DNA of 64,000 bases from Thermotoga sp. Mc24 (GTDB taxonomy: Bacteria; Thermotogota; Thermotogae; Thermotogales; Thermotogaceae): contig NZ_JSFH01000008.1 of assembly GCF_000784835.1 (NCBI RefSeq), positions 1 to 64,000 on the forward strand, written 5' to 3'. Shown piece after piece: positions 56,191 to 63,500 of the stretch (position 1 is its first letter; every line of letters begins with the position of its first letter). Below the pieces are notes generated by a model. That model was not told where the DNA came from, ran no database searches, and saw nothing but the letters and a program-made list of their open reading frames with translations. Position numbers and translations under genes: made by a program.

Positions 56191-56789
56191 TACGTATCCT
56201 CCTCTCTTTTTTGTATCACAGGTTCTCTTTTGAATATCTCCCGGGCTGTGAGGTACGCGTGTGACAGAGCTATTCCCAGATCTACGGGCCTCTCCGAAGA
56301 GACGCAGAGTTCACCACCGGTGTATTTGATTTCCCACGGCTGTCTGTTCAGGGCAGACGGTGACAATATCGTCATCTCAACGATCTTTACGACCTCGGGT
56401 GGAAGCTCTTCCAGGTCGTTTTCGAGAAAGGAGGTGATGGGTCTTCTCTTTCTGGTGAAATTTCTGGTCCTGGGGTATCCGAAGACGATGATGTAAGGAA
56501 CGTCCGGATGGGGTGAGCGAGCCATCCAGCACGTTCCAAAACCCTGTGCTGTGAGAAAAAGGACTATTTGTTCTCCCTGAAAACCGTATTCGACGAGTTC
56601 GTCAAAATGTTTTTCAGCTTTTGCGTAAATGTAACTTGGAAATGAGGAAAGATTCATTTTCCAGTCCAGTTTTTTCGTGATAAACTTTACTAAAAGATTT
56701 TCAATATCATCTCTTATTCTCTCCGGCACTTTCTTTTCCAAAAAATCCCGCACTGAGTGCCTGTTTTTGATTGATTCAAAGATGTCCAT
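56169..56789 (-). CDS. nitroreductase-family flavoprotein
   Basis: 206 residues. IFESIKNRHSVRDFLEKKVPE at the start (FMN-binding Arg pair) and SPSALNRQPWEIKY later are family motifs; here both halves of a nitroreductase-like fold are in one chain. It transfers hydride from NAD(P)H to an unknown acceptor. The ATG at 56789 has GGAGGTGG. It overlaps the glycerate kinase by 22 bp and is divergent from the next gene over 26 bp. It resembles T. maritima TM1586. Confidence 0.88.
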   Translation of the reverse strand: MDIFESIKNRHSVRDFLEKKVPERIRDDIENLLVKFITKKLDWKMNLSSFPSYIYAKAEKHFDELVEYGFQGEQIVLFLTAQGFGTCWMARSPHPDVPYIIVFGYPRTRNFTRKRRPITSFLENDLEELPPEVVKIVEMTILSPSALNRQPWEIKYTGGELCVSSERPVDLGIALSHAYLTAREIFKREPVIQKREEDTYCLILNP

Positions 56790-56815
56790 CTCTACCACCT
56801 CCGGGGGTGAGCGAC

Positions 56816-57202
56816 GTGAGAAAATCACTGGCTTTTTTGATTGTTTCTGTTCTGCTTTCAATTTCTTTTGGATCTTTCCTGTATCTTGTGCCGCTCTCGG
56901 TGGATTTTCCCGAGGAACTCTACGAGAGCACGGGAACCAGGTCGTTCCTTGTGAAATATTTTACTCTTTTCGAAGACGAATTCCAAAAGGGAATCGTTTT
57001 TTCTGGATGGATCTTTTCACCGAGCGATCAAGCCACAGCCACCGTGGAAGTGAAGCTCGAGGGTGAAAAAGAGCAGCACAGCTTCTCTGTGGAAACGAAG
57101 CGGGAGGGTTTTTACCTCGTGATCCCTCCACACCTTCTGGTGTTTCCAAAGGATTTGAAGGTCTTCATTGGAAAATACGAAGTGGGGGGTGAGCCTCGTT
57201 GA
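56816..57202 (+). CDS. small exported protein of unknown function
   Basis: 128 residues from the GTG at 56816. A hydrophobic N-terminal segment (LAFLIVSVLLSISFGSFLYLV) is a signal or anchor; the rest is a beta-rich domain (AEVKLEGE-type strands near 75-105). I do not recognise it. It is coupled to the GGDEF gene by a TTGA overlap, so it may be its sensory or partner protein. Confidence 0.65.
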   Translation: MRKSLAFLIVSVLLSISFGSFLYLVPLSVDFPEELYESTGTRSFLVKYFTLFEDEFQKGIVFSGWIFSPSDQATATVEVKLEGEKEQHSFSVETKREGFYLVIPPHLLVFPKDLKVFIGKYEVGGEPR

Positions 57203-57930
57203 TAGAGATGATCACCCATTTAACGGCTGCTGCGCTCCTTTTCTTCTTCGTCGTTATCGTGAGAAAGTACACGAGGAACTTGGGGAGTTATTTTCTGGAA
57301 CTCGGAGTTTCCATCATAACAGGGGGACTTTTGTTGGCGGAGATCAACGAGACATTTGGATATAACATCATACTTGTTGGGATAGTAGTTACCTTTTTTG
57401 GTGTAACAAGAATCTTCAAGAGATTAAAAGAAATAGCCATAAAAGACCACCTCACGGGGCTTTATACGAGGTACTACTTTTTTGAAGAGTGGCTCCCGAG
57501 GGAAATGGAAAGGCAAAAAAGAAAGAATGGAAAAGGCATCTCCTTTCTCATCATCGATCTAGACGATTTCAAAACCATCAACGATAAGTATTCTCACAGA
57601 ATGGGCGACAAACTTTTGAAGTACGTTGCAAATGAGATCATCAAGAACATCAGGAAAACCGATTGTGCGGTCAGATTCGGTGGAGACGAAATTCTTATTG
57701 CTTTCCCGGATACCGACAAAAAAACTGTTGAAAACATTGTGAAAAGACTTGAGAAAAAATTAATTTTCAACCCTGTGGGACTCCCGGTAGAATTTTCTTA
57801 TGGAATAGAGACCTGGAAACCCGGTGAAAATGTGGAAGGAATTGTTCAAAACGCAGATCTTCAGATGTACGCTCTGAAGAACCTGAAAAAGCAAAAGCGC
57901 GTTCTGACGGAAGAGCCAGAGGTTGACTAA
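57199..57930 (+). CDS. membrane-bound diguanylate cyclase (GGDEF)
   Basis: 243 residues. Two N-terminal membrane helices (LTAAALLFFFVVIV and IITGGLLLAEINETFGYNIILVGIVVTFF), then a GGDEF domain from about residue 80 (DHLTGLYTRYYF, LIIDLDDFKTINDKYSH, RFGGDEILIAFP). The active loop reads GGDEI; the two catalytic glycines and acidic residues are kept, so cyclic-di-GMP synthesis is likely. No allosteric RxxD site is evident directly before the loop. It ends over the tRNA promoter. Confidence 0.88.
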   Translation: MIEMITHLTAAALLFFFVVIVRKYTRNLGSYFLELGVSIITGGLLLAEINETFGYNIILVGIVVTFFGVTRIFKRLKEIAIKDHLTGLYTRYYFFEEWLPREMERQKRKNGKGISFLIIDLDDFKTINDKYSHRMGDKLLKYVANEIIKNIRKTDCAVRFGGDEILIAFPDTDKKTVENIVKRLEKKLIFNPVGLPVEFSYGIETWKPGENVEGIVQNADLQMYALKNLKKQKRVLTEEPEVD

Positions 57931-57951
57931 CTCAAAATTTTAAGGTAATAT
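57923..57951 (+). promoter_or_regulatory. promoter of tRNA-Val/tRNA-Phe
   Basis: TTGACT (57923-57928), 17-bp spacer, TAATAT (57946-57951), 12 bp before the first tRNA. The -35 lies inside the last codons of the GGDEF gene. Confidence 0.75.
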
Positions 57952-57963
57952 ATTCAATGCGGT

Positions 57964-58038
57964 GGGAGCGTAGCTCAGGGGGAGAGCGCCTGCCTTACAA
58001 GCAGGAGGTCGTAGGTTCAAGTCCTGCCGCTCCCACCA
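57964..58038 (+). tRNA. tRNA-Val (anticodon TAC)
   Basis: 75-nt cloverleaf. Acceptor GGGAGCG pairs with CGCTCCC, anticodon stem CCTGC/GCAGG with loop CTTACAA, T-loop GTTCAAGTC, CCA encoded. Confidence 0.97.
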
Positions 58039-58050
58039 GAGATGTTAGGT

Positions 58051-58126
58051 GGCCAGGTAGCTCAGTTGGTAGAGCACTGGACTGAAAATCCAGGTGTCGG
58101 CGGTTCGATTCCGCCCCTGGCCACCA
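58051..58126 (+). tRNA. tRNA-Phe (anticodon GAA)
   Basis: 76-nt cloverleaf. Acceptor GGCCAGG pairs with CCTGGCC, anticodon stem CTGGA/TCCAG with loop CTGAAAA, T-loop GTTCGATTC, CCA encoded. Its anticodon arm is repeated in inverted form 12 bp after the CCA. Confidence 0.97.
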
Positions 58127-58138
58127 GCTCGTACCGTT

Positions 58139-58155
58139 GAAACCTGGATTTTCAG
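58139..58155 (+). repeat. inverted copy of the tRNA-Phe anticodon arm
   Basis: GAAACCTGGATTTTCAG is the reverse complement of tRNA-Phe positions 58082-58098 at 16 of 17 bases, 13 of them in an unbroken run. In the transcript the two could form a 17-bp helix that would destroy the anticodon arm. It abuts the terminator stem. Confidence 0.8.
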
Positions 58156-58190
58156 CTCGGTCATTTTGACTGACCGGGCTTTTTGTTTTA
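58154..58190 (+). terminator. intrinsic terminator of the tRNA-Val/Phe unit
   Basis: A 10-bp stem (AGCTCGGTCA with TGACCGGGCT, one G-T pair), a 7-nt loop, then TTTTGTTTT. Confidence 0.88.
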
Positions 58191-58218
58191 AAGATCCAGA
58201 TTTTCTTAAAAACAGGGG

Positions 58219-58247
58219 TTGAACATACTTCATGCTCATGCTATAAT
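58219..58247 (+). promoter_or_regulatory. upstream promoter of the tRNA-Ala/Arg/Lys-infC unit
   Basis: TTGAAC (58219-58224), 17-bp spacer and perfect TATAAT (58242-58247), with TGC just before the -10. Located 68 bp before tRNA-Ala. Confidence 0.78.
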
Positions 58248-58272
58248 CTTCTTCGGCGCGTCTGAACTGGTC

Positions 58273-58301
58273 TTTTCAAAGGAAAAGGATTGTGTTATAA
58301 T
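58273..58301 (+). promoter_or_regulatory. proximal promoter of the tRNA-Ala/Arg/Lys-infC unit
   Basis: TTTTCA (58273-58278), 17-bp spacer and perfect TATAAT (58296-58301), 13 bp before tRNA-Ala. Tandem with the promoter 54 bp upstream. Confidence 0.7.
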
Positions 58302-58314
58302 ATAAAGACGAGGT

Positions 58315-58390
58315 GGGGCCGTAGCTCAGCTGGGAGAGCGCTACCATGGCACGGTAGAGGTCGTGGGTTCAAGTCCCATCGGCTCCACCA
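58315..58390 (+). tRNA. tRNA-Ala (anticodon GGC)
   Basis: 76-nt cloverleaf. Acceptor GGGGCCG pairs with CGGCTCC (one G-T), anticodon stem CTACC/GGTAG with loop ATGGCAC, T-loop GTTCAAGTC, CCA encoded. Confidence 0.97.
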
Positions 58391-58396
58391 GCGGGG

Positions 58397-58471
58397 GCCC
58401 CCGTAGTTCAACGGATAGAACGGCGGATTCCTAATCCGCAAATGGAGGTTCGACTCCTCCCGGGGGCACCA
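58397..58471 (+). tRNA. tRNA-Arg (anticodon CCT)
   Basis: 75-nt cloverleaf. Acceptor GCCCCCG pairs with CGGGGGC, anticodon stem GCGGA/TCCGC with loop TTCCTAA, T-loop GTTCGACTC, CCA encoded. Reads AGG. Confidence 0.97.
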
Positions 58472-58492
58472 CTCCCGGAAGGAATATGTGGT

Positions 58493-58568
58493 GGGCCGTT
58501 AGCTCAATAGGTAGAGCACCTGATTCTTAATCAGGGGGTTGCAGGTTCGAGTCCTGCACGGCCCACCA
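58493..58568 (+). tRNA. tRNA-Lys (anticodon CTT)
   Basis: 76-nt cloverleaf. Acceptor GGGCCGT pairs with ACGGCCC, anticodon stem CCTGA/TCAGG with loop TTCTTAA, T-loop GTTCGAGTC, CCA encoded. Last tRNA before the infC leader; no terminator lies between. Confidence 0.97.
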
Positions 58569-58596
58569 GATTTCATTAAAAAAGTAAGTGGAGGCC

Positions 58597-58693
58597 AGCC
58601 CGGCTTCCCACCCTGGGGCAGAAGGCTACCAGGGTAAATATCCCTGAAAGATTCAGCTTCGAGGGGAAGCGGGCTTTTTGCCCGCTATTTTTT
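58597..58693 (+). promoter_or_regulatory. infC leader with alternative terminator and antiterminator helices
   Basis: The terminator is AGCGGGC (58668-58674), TTTTT loop, GCCCGCT (58680-58686), then ATTTTTT. A second helix excludes it: AGCCCGGCTTCCC (58597-58609) pairs with GGGAAGCGGGCT (58664-58675) over 12 bp with one bulged G, trapping the left terminator arm. Inside that closing helix are two hairpins, ACCCTGG/CCAGGGT (58610-58635) and CTGAA/TTCAG (58644-58656). The multi-branch form would let polymerase read into infC. The gene order infC-rpmI-rplT is under L20 autoregulation by premature termination in Bacillus, so a ribosomal-protein ligand is the leading guess. A metabolite ligand is not excluded. 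Confidence 0.75.
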
Positions 58694-58715
58694 ATAGTGT
58701 AAGGAGGCGATAGAT

Positions 58716-59228
58716 ATCGGTGTAAACACGGATCTTCCGAGAAACGAGCAGATAAAAGTTCCAAAAGTCAAAGTGGTGGACGAAAATGGGAAGATGATAG
58801 GTGTCATGCCAACCAGAAAAGCTCTGGAACTTGCAAGGGAGAAGGGGCTTGACCTTGTTCTCGTTGCTCCCAACGAGAATCCACCTGTTGCCAAAATTAT
58901 GGACTACGGAAAGTACAAGTACCAGCTCACAAAGAAACAGAAAGAAAGCAAGAAAAAAACCGTTCAGTTGAAGCAAATGAAGTTCCGTCTGAATATCGAT
59001 GAGCACGACTATCAAACCAAGGTGAAGCATATAAGGAGATTCCTGGAAGATGGTCACAAAGTCAGGGTGGTTGTGATGTTTATAGGAAGAGAAATGATGT
59101 TCGCAGAAAAGGGTAAAGAAATCTTGGAAAGAGTTATCAAAGACACTGAGGATCTGGCTACGGTGGAAAGTCCTCCCAAGATGGAAGGAAGAGACATGTG
59201 GATGGTGCTGAAACCCAAAAATTCGTGA
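58716..59228 (+). CDS. infC: translation initiation factor IF-3, ATC start
   Basis: 170 residues. The conserved IF-3 N-terminus (DLPRNEQIKVPKVKVVDENG) lies upstream of the first ATG/GTG-type start, so the true start must be non-canonical: ATC at 58716 lies 8 nt after AAGGAGG. ATA at 58710 is in frame but too close to the site. Two domains joined by a Lys-rich linker (KQKESKKKTVQLKQMK near 72-87). Rare starts in infC (AUU in E. coli) make translation depend on low IF-3 and give negative feedback. Preceded by the attenuator leader and followed by rpmI. Confidence 0.92.
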   Translation: MGVNTDLPRNEQIKVPKVKVVDENGKMIGVMPTRKALELAREKGLDLVLVAPNENPPVAKIMDYGKYKYQLTKKQKESKKKTVQLKQMKFRLNIDEHDYQTKVKHIRRFLEDGHKVRVVVMFIGREMMFAEKGKEILERVIKDTEDLATVESPPKMEGRDMWMVLKPKNS

Positions 59229-59242
59229 AGGAGGTCCTGGAT

Positions 59243-59440
59243 ATGCCGAAGGTGAAAACAAACAGGAGTGCCGCAAAGAGATTCAGGATAACAAAGAACG
59301 GTAAGATAATGAGAAATCACGCTTACAGAAGTCATAAAACGGGAAAGAAAAGAAGAAATGCCCTCAGGGAACTGAGGAAGAAAGACGTTGTGTCCAGCGC
59401 TGACGAATACAGAGTTCTCAGACTTCTTGGGAAAAAGTGA
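59243..59440 (+). CDS. rpmI: 50S ribosomal protein bL35
   Basis: 65 residues: PKVKTNRSAAKRFRITKNGKI and SHKTGKKRRNALRE are L35 signatures. The ATG at 59243 follows AAGGAGGTCC. Second gene of the infC operon. Confidence 0.96.
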   Translation: MPKVKTNRSAAKRFRITKNGKIMRNHAYRSHKTGKKRRNALRELRKKDVVSSADEYRVLRLLGKK

Positions 59441-59453
59441 GGAGGGATAAATC

Positions 59454-59810
59454 ATGCGCGTAAAAAGAGCTGTACACGCGAAAAAGAAGAGAAAGAAATA
59501 TTTGAAGGCTGCCAAGGGATACAGAGGAGCTCTCAGCAGAAGGTACAAGCTCGCCAAGCAGATGTATGTAAGATCGAAATGGTACTCCTATGTTGGAAGA
59601 AAACTGAAGAAGAGAGATATGAGAAAACTCTGGATCACAAGAATCAACATCGCTGCGAGAAACGAAGGACTCAAATACAGCGAGCTCATTCACGGTTTGA
59701 AGCTTGCCGGTGTTTCCATAAACAGAAAGATGCTCTCTGAACTCGCAGTGAACGATCCTGAAGCTTTCAAAGAATACGTGAAGATAGCGAAAGAAGCTCT
59801 CGCATCCTGA
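59454..59810 (+). CDS. rplT: 50S ribosomal protein bL20
   Basis: 118 residues: MRVKRAVHAKKKRKKYLKAA, then the RYKLAKQMYVRSKWYSYVGRK and LWITRINIAARNEGLKYSE regions. It is an early 50S assembly protein and, in Bacillus and E. coli, the repressor of this operon through mRNA binding. ATG at 59454 behind GAGGAGGG. Confidence 0.97.
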   Translation: MRVKRAVHAKKKRKKYLKAAKGYRGALSRRYKLAKQMYVRSKWYSYVGRKLKKRDMRKLWITRINIAARNEGLKYSELIHGLKLAGVSINRKMLSELAVNDPEAFKEYVKIAKEALAS

Positions 59811-59820
59811 GGTGTTGAGA

Positions 59821-60564
59821 ATGGAAAAAACGAAGAAGATAGCTGTGATGAGTGGTAAAGGTGGCGTTGGAAAAACTACTGTAGCGGTGAACCTTGCTGT
59901 TGCACTGGCGGCTGAGGGTTACCAGGTTGGTCTTCTCGATCTCGACCTCCACGGACCAAACGTTCAAAGGATGCTCGGTGTTTCTCTGCCACCTTCCGAA
60001 GGTGAAAAGATCGTTCCAGCAAAGTATGGAGATTCTTTGAAAGTCTTTTCATTAGCAATGATTCTCCAGGAAGGTGCTCCCGTCATATGGAGAGGTCCTC
60101 TCAAACACAAGGCGATTGAACAGCTCACAAGAGATGTAGAATGGGGTGACCTCGACTACCTGATCTGTGACCTTCCACCGGGAACAGGGGACGAAGCGCT
60201 TTCCACCTTTCAAATAATAAAACCTGACGCTGTGATAGTCGTTTCCACTCCTCAAAAAGTGGCTGGAGACGATGTGAGAAGAGCGATAAACTTTGTCAAA
60301 AGATTGAGTGGAAAGATACTCGGACTGGTGGAAAACATGTCCTATCTGGTCTGCCCAAACTGTGGTGAGAAGATATACGTTTTTGGAAAGGGAGAGACAG
60401 AAAAACTGGCAGAAGAATTTGGTATCCCTCTTCTTGCCAGGATACCCATGGATCCAGAGGTGGTTTCCCTCTCAGACGAAGGAAGGCCTGCGGTGGTTTA
60501 TAAGAGAGGAACCACAATAGAAGAAGAATTCAAGAAGATCGTCGAGAAAGTACTTTCTCTGTGA
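59821..60564 (+). CDS. mrp: Mrp/NBP35-type Fe-S cluster carrier ATPase
   Basis: 247 residues. Deviant Walker A MSGKGGVGKTTVAVNLA (near 10-26), DLDLHGPNVQRMLG, CDLPPGTGDEALS (Walker B) and the cluster-binding CPNCGE near 180. ApbC/Mrp proteins hold and pass on [4Fe-4S] clusters. The N-terminal MIP18 domain of longer Mrp forms is absent. ATG at 59821 follows TGAGGTG. The 3' end overlaps the convergent GGDEF gene by 35 bp. Confidence 0.93.
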   Translation: MEKTKKIAVMSGKGGVGKTTVAVNLAVALAAEGYQVGLLDLDLHGPNVQRMLGVSLPPSEGEKIVPAKYGDSLKVFSLAMILQEGAPVIWRGPLKHKAIEQLTRDVEWGDLDYLICDLPPGTGDEALSTFQIIKPDAVIVVSTPQKVAGDDVRRAINFVKRLSGKILGLVENMSYLVCPNCGEKIYVFGKGETEKLAEEFGIPLLARIPMDPEVVSLSDEGRPAVVYKRGTTIEEEFKKIVEKVLSL

Positions 60565-63500
60565 CCACAGAGTTCTTTCCAAGAGTTTTTGCCAGGTAGA
60601 GGGCCTCATCGGCCCTTTTTATTGTTTCAAAGGGGTCCTCGCCGTTTTTGTATTCTGCCACTCCAAAACTCAGAGTGATGTGATAGGTGTTCTCTGGATC
60701 TTCCATAACGGCCTTTCTCAGCTTCTCTGCTACAATCTTTGCCTCTTCCAGGGAAGTTCCCGGGAGAGCTATAATGAACTCTTCCCCTCCGTATCTTCCC
60801 ACAAGATCGCTCTTTCTCAAAACGGACTTCATCTTTCTTCCCAGCCAGCCGAGAGTTTTGTCACCCGCAACGTGTCCAAATTGATCGTTTATCTTTTTGA
60901 AGTCATCGGCATCGCACATAATGATGGAAAGGGGAGATTTATACCTCGAAGATTTGTACGCCTCTTCCTCAAGACGTTCCATGAAGTACCACCTGGACAG
61001 AACTCCCGTGAGAGGATCCTTCATACTTCTGTCTCTGTAGAGACGTTCTCTGAGAATGGTGGTGAGAATGTTTCCAAATTGTTCGAGCGTTTCCACCAGC
61101 TCCCAGGCTGTCTTTTCGTCACATTCAAGGTTGGTCTCGACACCAACGATCATGTCGTGCTTCATATCGAGATGGAAGGACATGACCGTTCTGAAGGGTG
61201 AAATTTCGAGGAAGTCCTTCTCCATAGGTGGAGTGATTGGAGATGTTGAATATTCTTCCATCACCTTTTTCGTTGTTCTCTCAATTATTCGAATTGAAAA
61301 AACTTCGTATGGAATTACTTCTGAAAGCCTTGCCGAAGCAAACTCCATCATATCAGAAAATTCCTTTTCTGTTTCTATGAAACCCAGCAATAGATAAAAC
61401 GGTGCTTTTTTCTCTTCAATTTGAGTTTTTTCTTCCACTTCCAGCTTGACCGAAACTTCTCTCAAGCCTATCAGGTTGTAAACAAAAATCGCCCTTCTGA
61501 GATAACGCTTGGCTTTGAAGTTTTCTCCAAGGGCACTGTAGAATTTGTAAAAGGTTTCATAAACCAGAGCGAGTGTGAGATTTGAAGAGTTTTCGACGTT
61601 TTCCCTTTCAAGTTCGAGCAGAAAATCTTCGAAGCCTTCTGGATCCAATTTTGCTAACCTTTCTGTAAAAACGTAAGCGATTTCTTCGTTGAAGAATTTC
61701 TGAGGAGTTTCAAGCCTTTCTTTCCAGATTTTCAAGAGCTCTGAATCGTCTTTTGCAAGAACCAGCCTCTTGAGAAAATCGAATCCGAATCTATCGAACT
61801 CGGGTTCATCCTTTTCCAGAAGACTTTTAGCGGATTCAACGTCTCCAGAAAACAGATAGTTAATGACCAGTCCTCTGAGTGCTCTTCTTTCTATTCCGTG
61901 TCTTTCTTCCAGTTCGAGTTCTGTTCTGAAGACTTCTTCTGCTTTTTGGAAATCTTTCTTGTGGATGTAGTAGAGCCCTTCGAGAAAGTAGGTGTAAGAA
62001 AGGATGGGCATGTCTTCAAAGAGCCTTGCCTGTTTTCTCAGTCTTTCAAGCTGGACGAGGAAGTTCGTTATTTTTCCCTCGTAGAGCAAGCTCCATGTCA
62101 AATTGCTTTCGTCCACGATGGAAAGTGATGGGTCTATTTTTCTTGAAAGCTCTAAAGAGTGATGGAAGTAGTAGTTGCTCATCGCTCTCGTTCTTGAAAG
62201 AACTCCCAAAGCTCTGTAACCCATCACTTGAAGGTCGAGGAAACCTTCCGAGGTGGCAATGTTCATCATCTCTTTCAGTGCTTCCCGATCTTCAGTTGAA
62301 GAAAAGAGATCGTAGAGAAGATGAGCCTTCAGATAAAGCCTTTCTCTTGTGGAGAAGTTTTTCTCTTTGAGCTCTCTTTTGATGGTGTTGAGAATTTCCT
62401 GAGGGGCTTTCTTTCCCGCTCTTATGTGAAAACGGGAAAGAACGACGAGATTGTATAGATCATAATAAGACAGCGAGCCTTTTTGCAAGATTGAGTTGAT
62501 ATCTGCTTCTCCGAGAGTTTTGAACCTTCGAAAGTGGAAGTTCTCCTTTTCTGTACCCAGAGGATCTATCCTGAAAACGAGCTTCATCTTCAAGCTTTCT
62601 ATGGAATAATAGGGCTTTTCGAAAAACTCTTCCAGTCTTCTCAGGTATTCAATGAGCGATCTGGTCTTTTCATAATCCCAGAAGTGCTTTCTCACGTATC
62701 TCAGCACGTAGAAAAACTTTAATTTTGGGTCTTCCAGAGATAGAGCGTGTTTTATTGCGAGGTCGTCCGGGAGATTTTCGAACAGTTTTTCGTGGAGATT
62801 TTTCTTTTTGTTCTCTGAAAGCTTGTTGTAGTAGTATTTCCAGAATTCTCTAAGTGCGAATCTGTAGAGTCCTTCTTCTGTCGTTATCACACCAGAATCA
62901 TATGCGGACATCAAAGTGTCATGGTAGTCTTTTCCGGTTATCTTTTCAAGAACCCTCAATTCGCTTCCGGTGAACTTCTGTCCCAGAACGCTCAGTTCTC
63001 TGATTTCTGCGGAATCCAGCTCTCGAAGAAGAGGTTTTAAGATTCCAACGATGTTTTCTCTGAGATTGGATTTGTTGAAGAATTTCAACAATTCTACCAT
63101 GTATCCCGGTAATCCCTTGCTGAGACTGTGAATCAACTTAACTTGATCCTCGCTGATTTTTCCAATCGCTCTCTCAAGAAAGATACGAGTTTCCTCAACT
63201 GTGAAAGGAGAGAGCCTGTACACCTTGTGGAAGAATTGAAAAGCCTTTGTAGAAGTTGTTAGAACGATTATTTTGGTGATAGTGGAGAGTCCGGAAAACT
63301 CCTCGAGAAACGATAACAAGTCTGAACCTTCAAACAAGTCGTCGATCAAGATCACCTTTTTTTGACCGTCGTCGAGTTTGGTGAGAAGATCGAGTTCGTC
63401 TGAAGCATCGTACCATACACGGAGATCTTCAAGAGATGAGATCTGGTGAATCATATATCCTCTTTCTCTCAATTCATCGACCAGAACAGACGCGAGTTTC

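Noticed and set aside
58045-58239. A 64-codon minus-strand frame over tRNA-Phe
   Set aside because: It is antisense to a clear tRNA and has no coding features; similar fragments are common artefacts.
58569-58700. SRP RNA or a T-box in the infC leader
   Set aside because: The SRP tetraloop and asymmetric-loop bases, and the T-box AGGGTGG-type motif with specifier stem, are not present.
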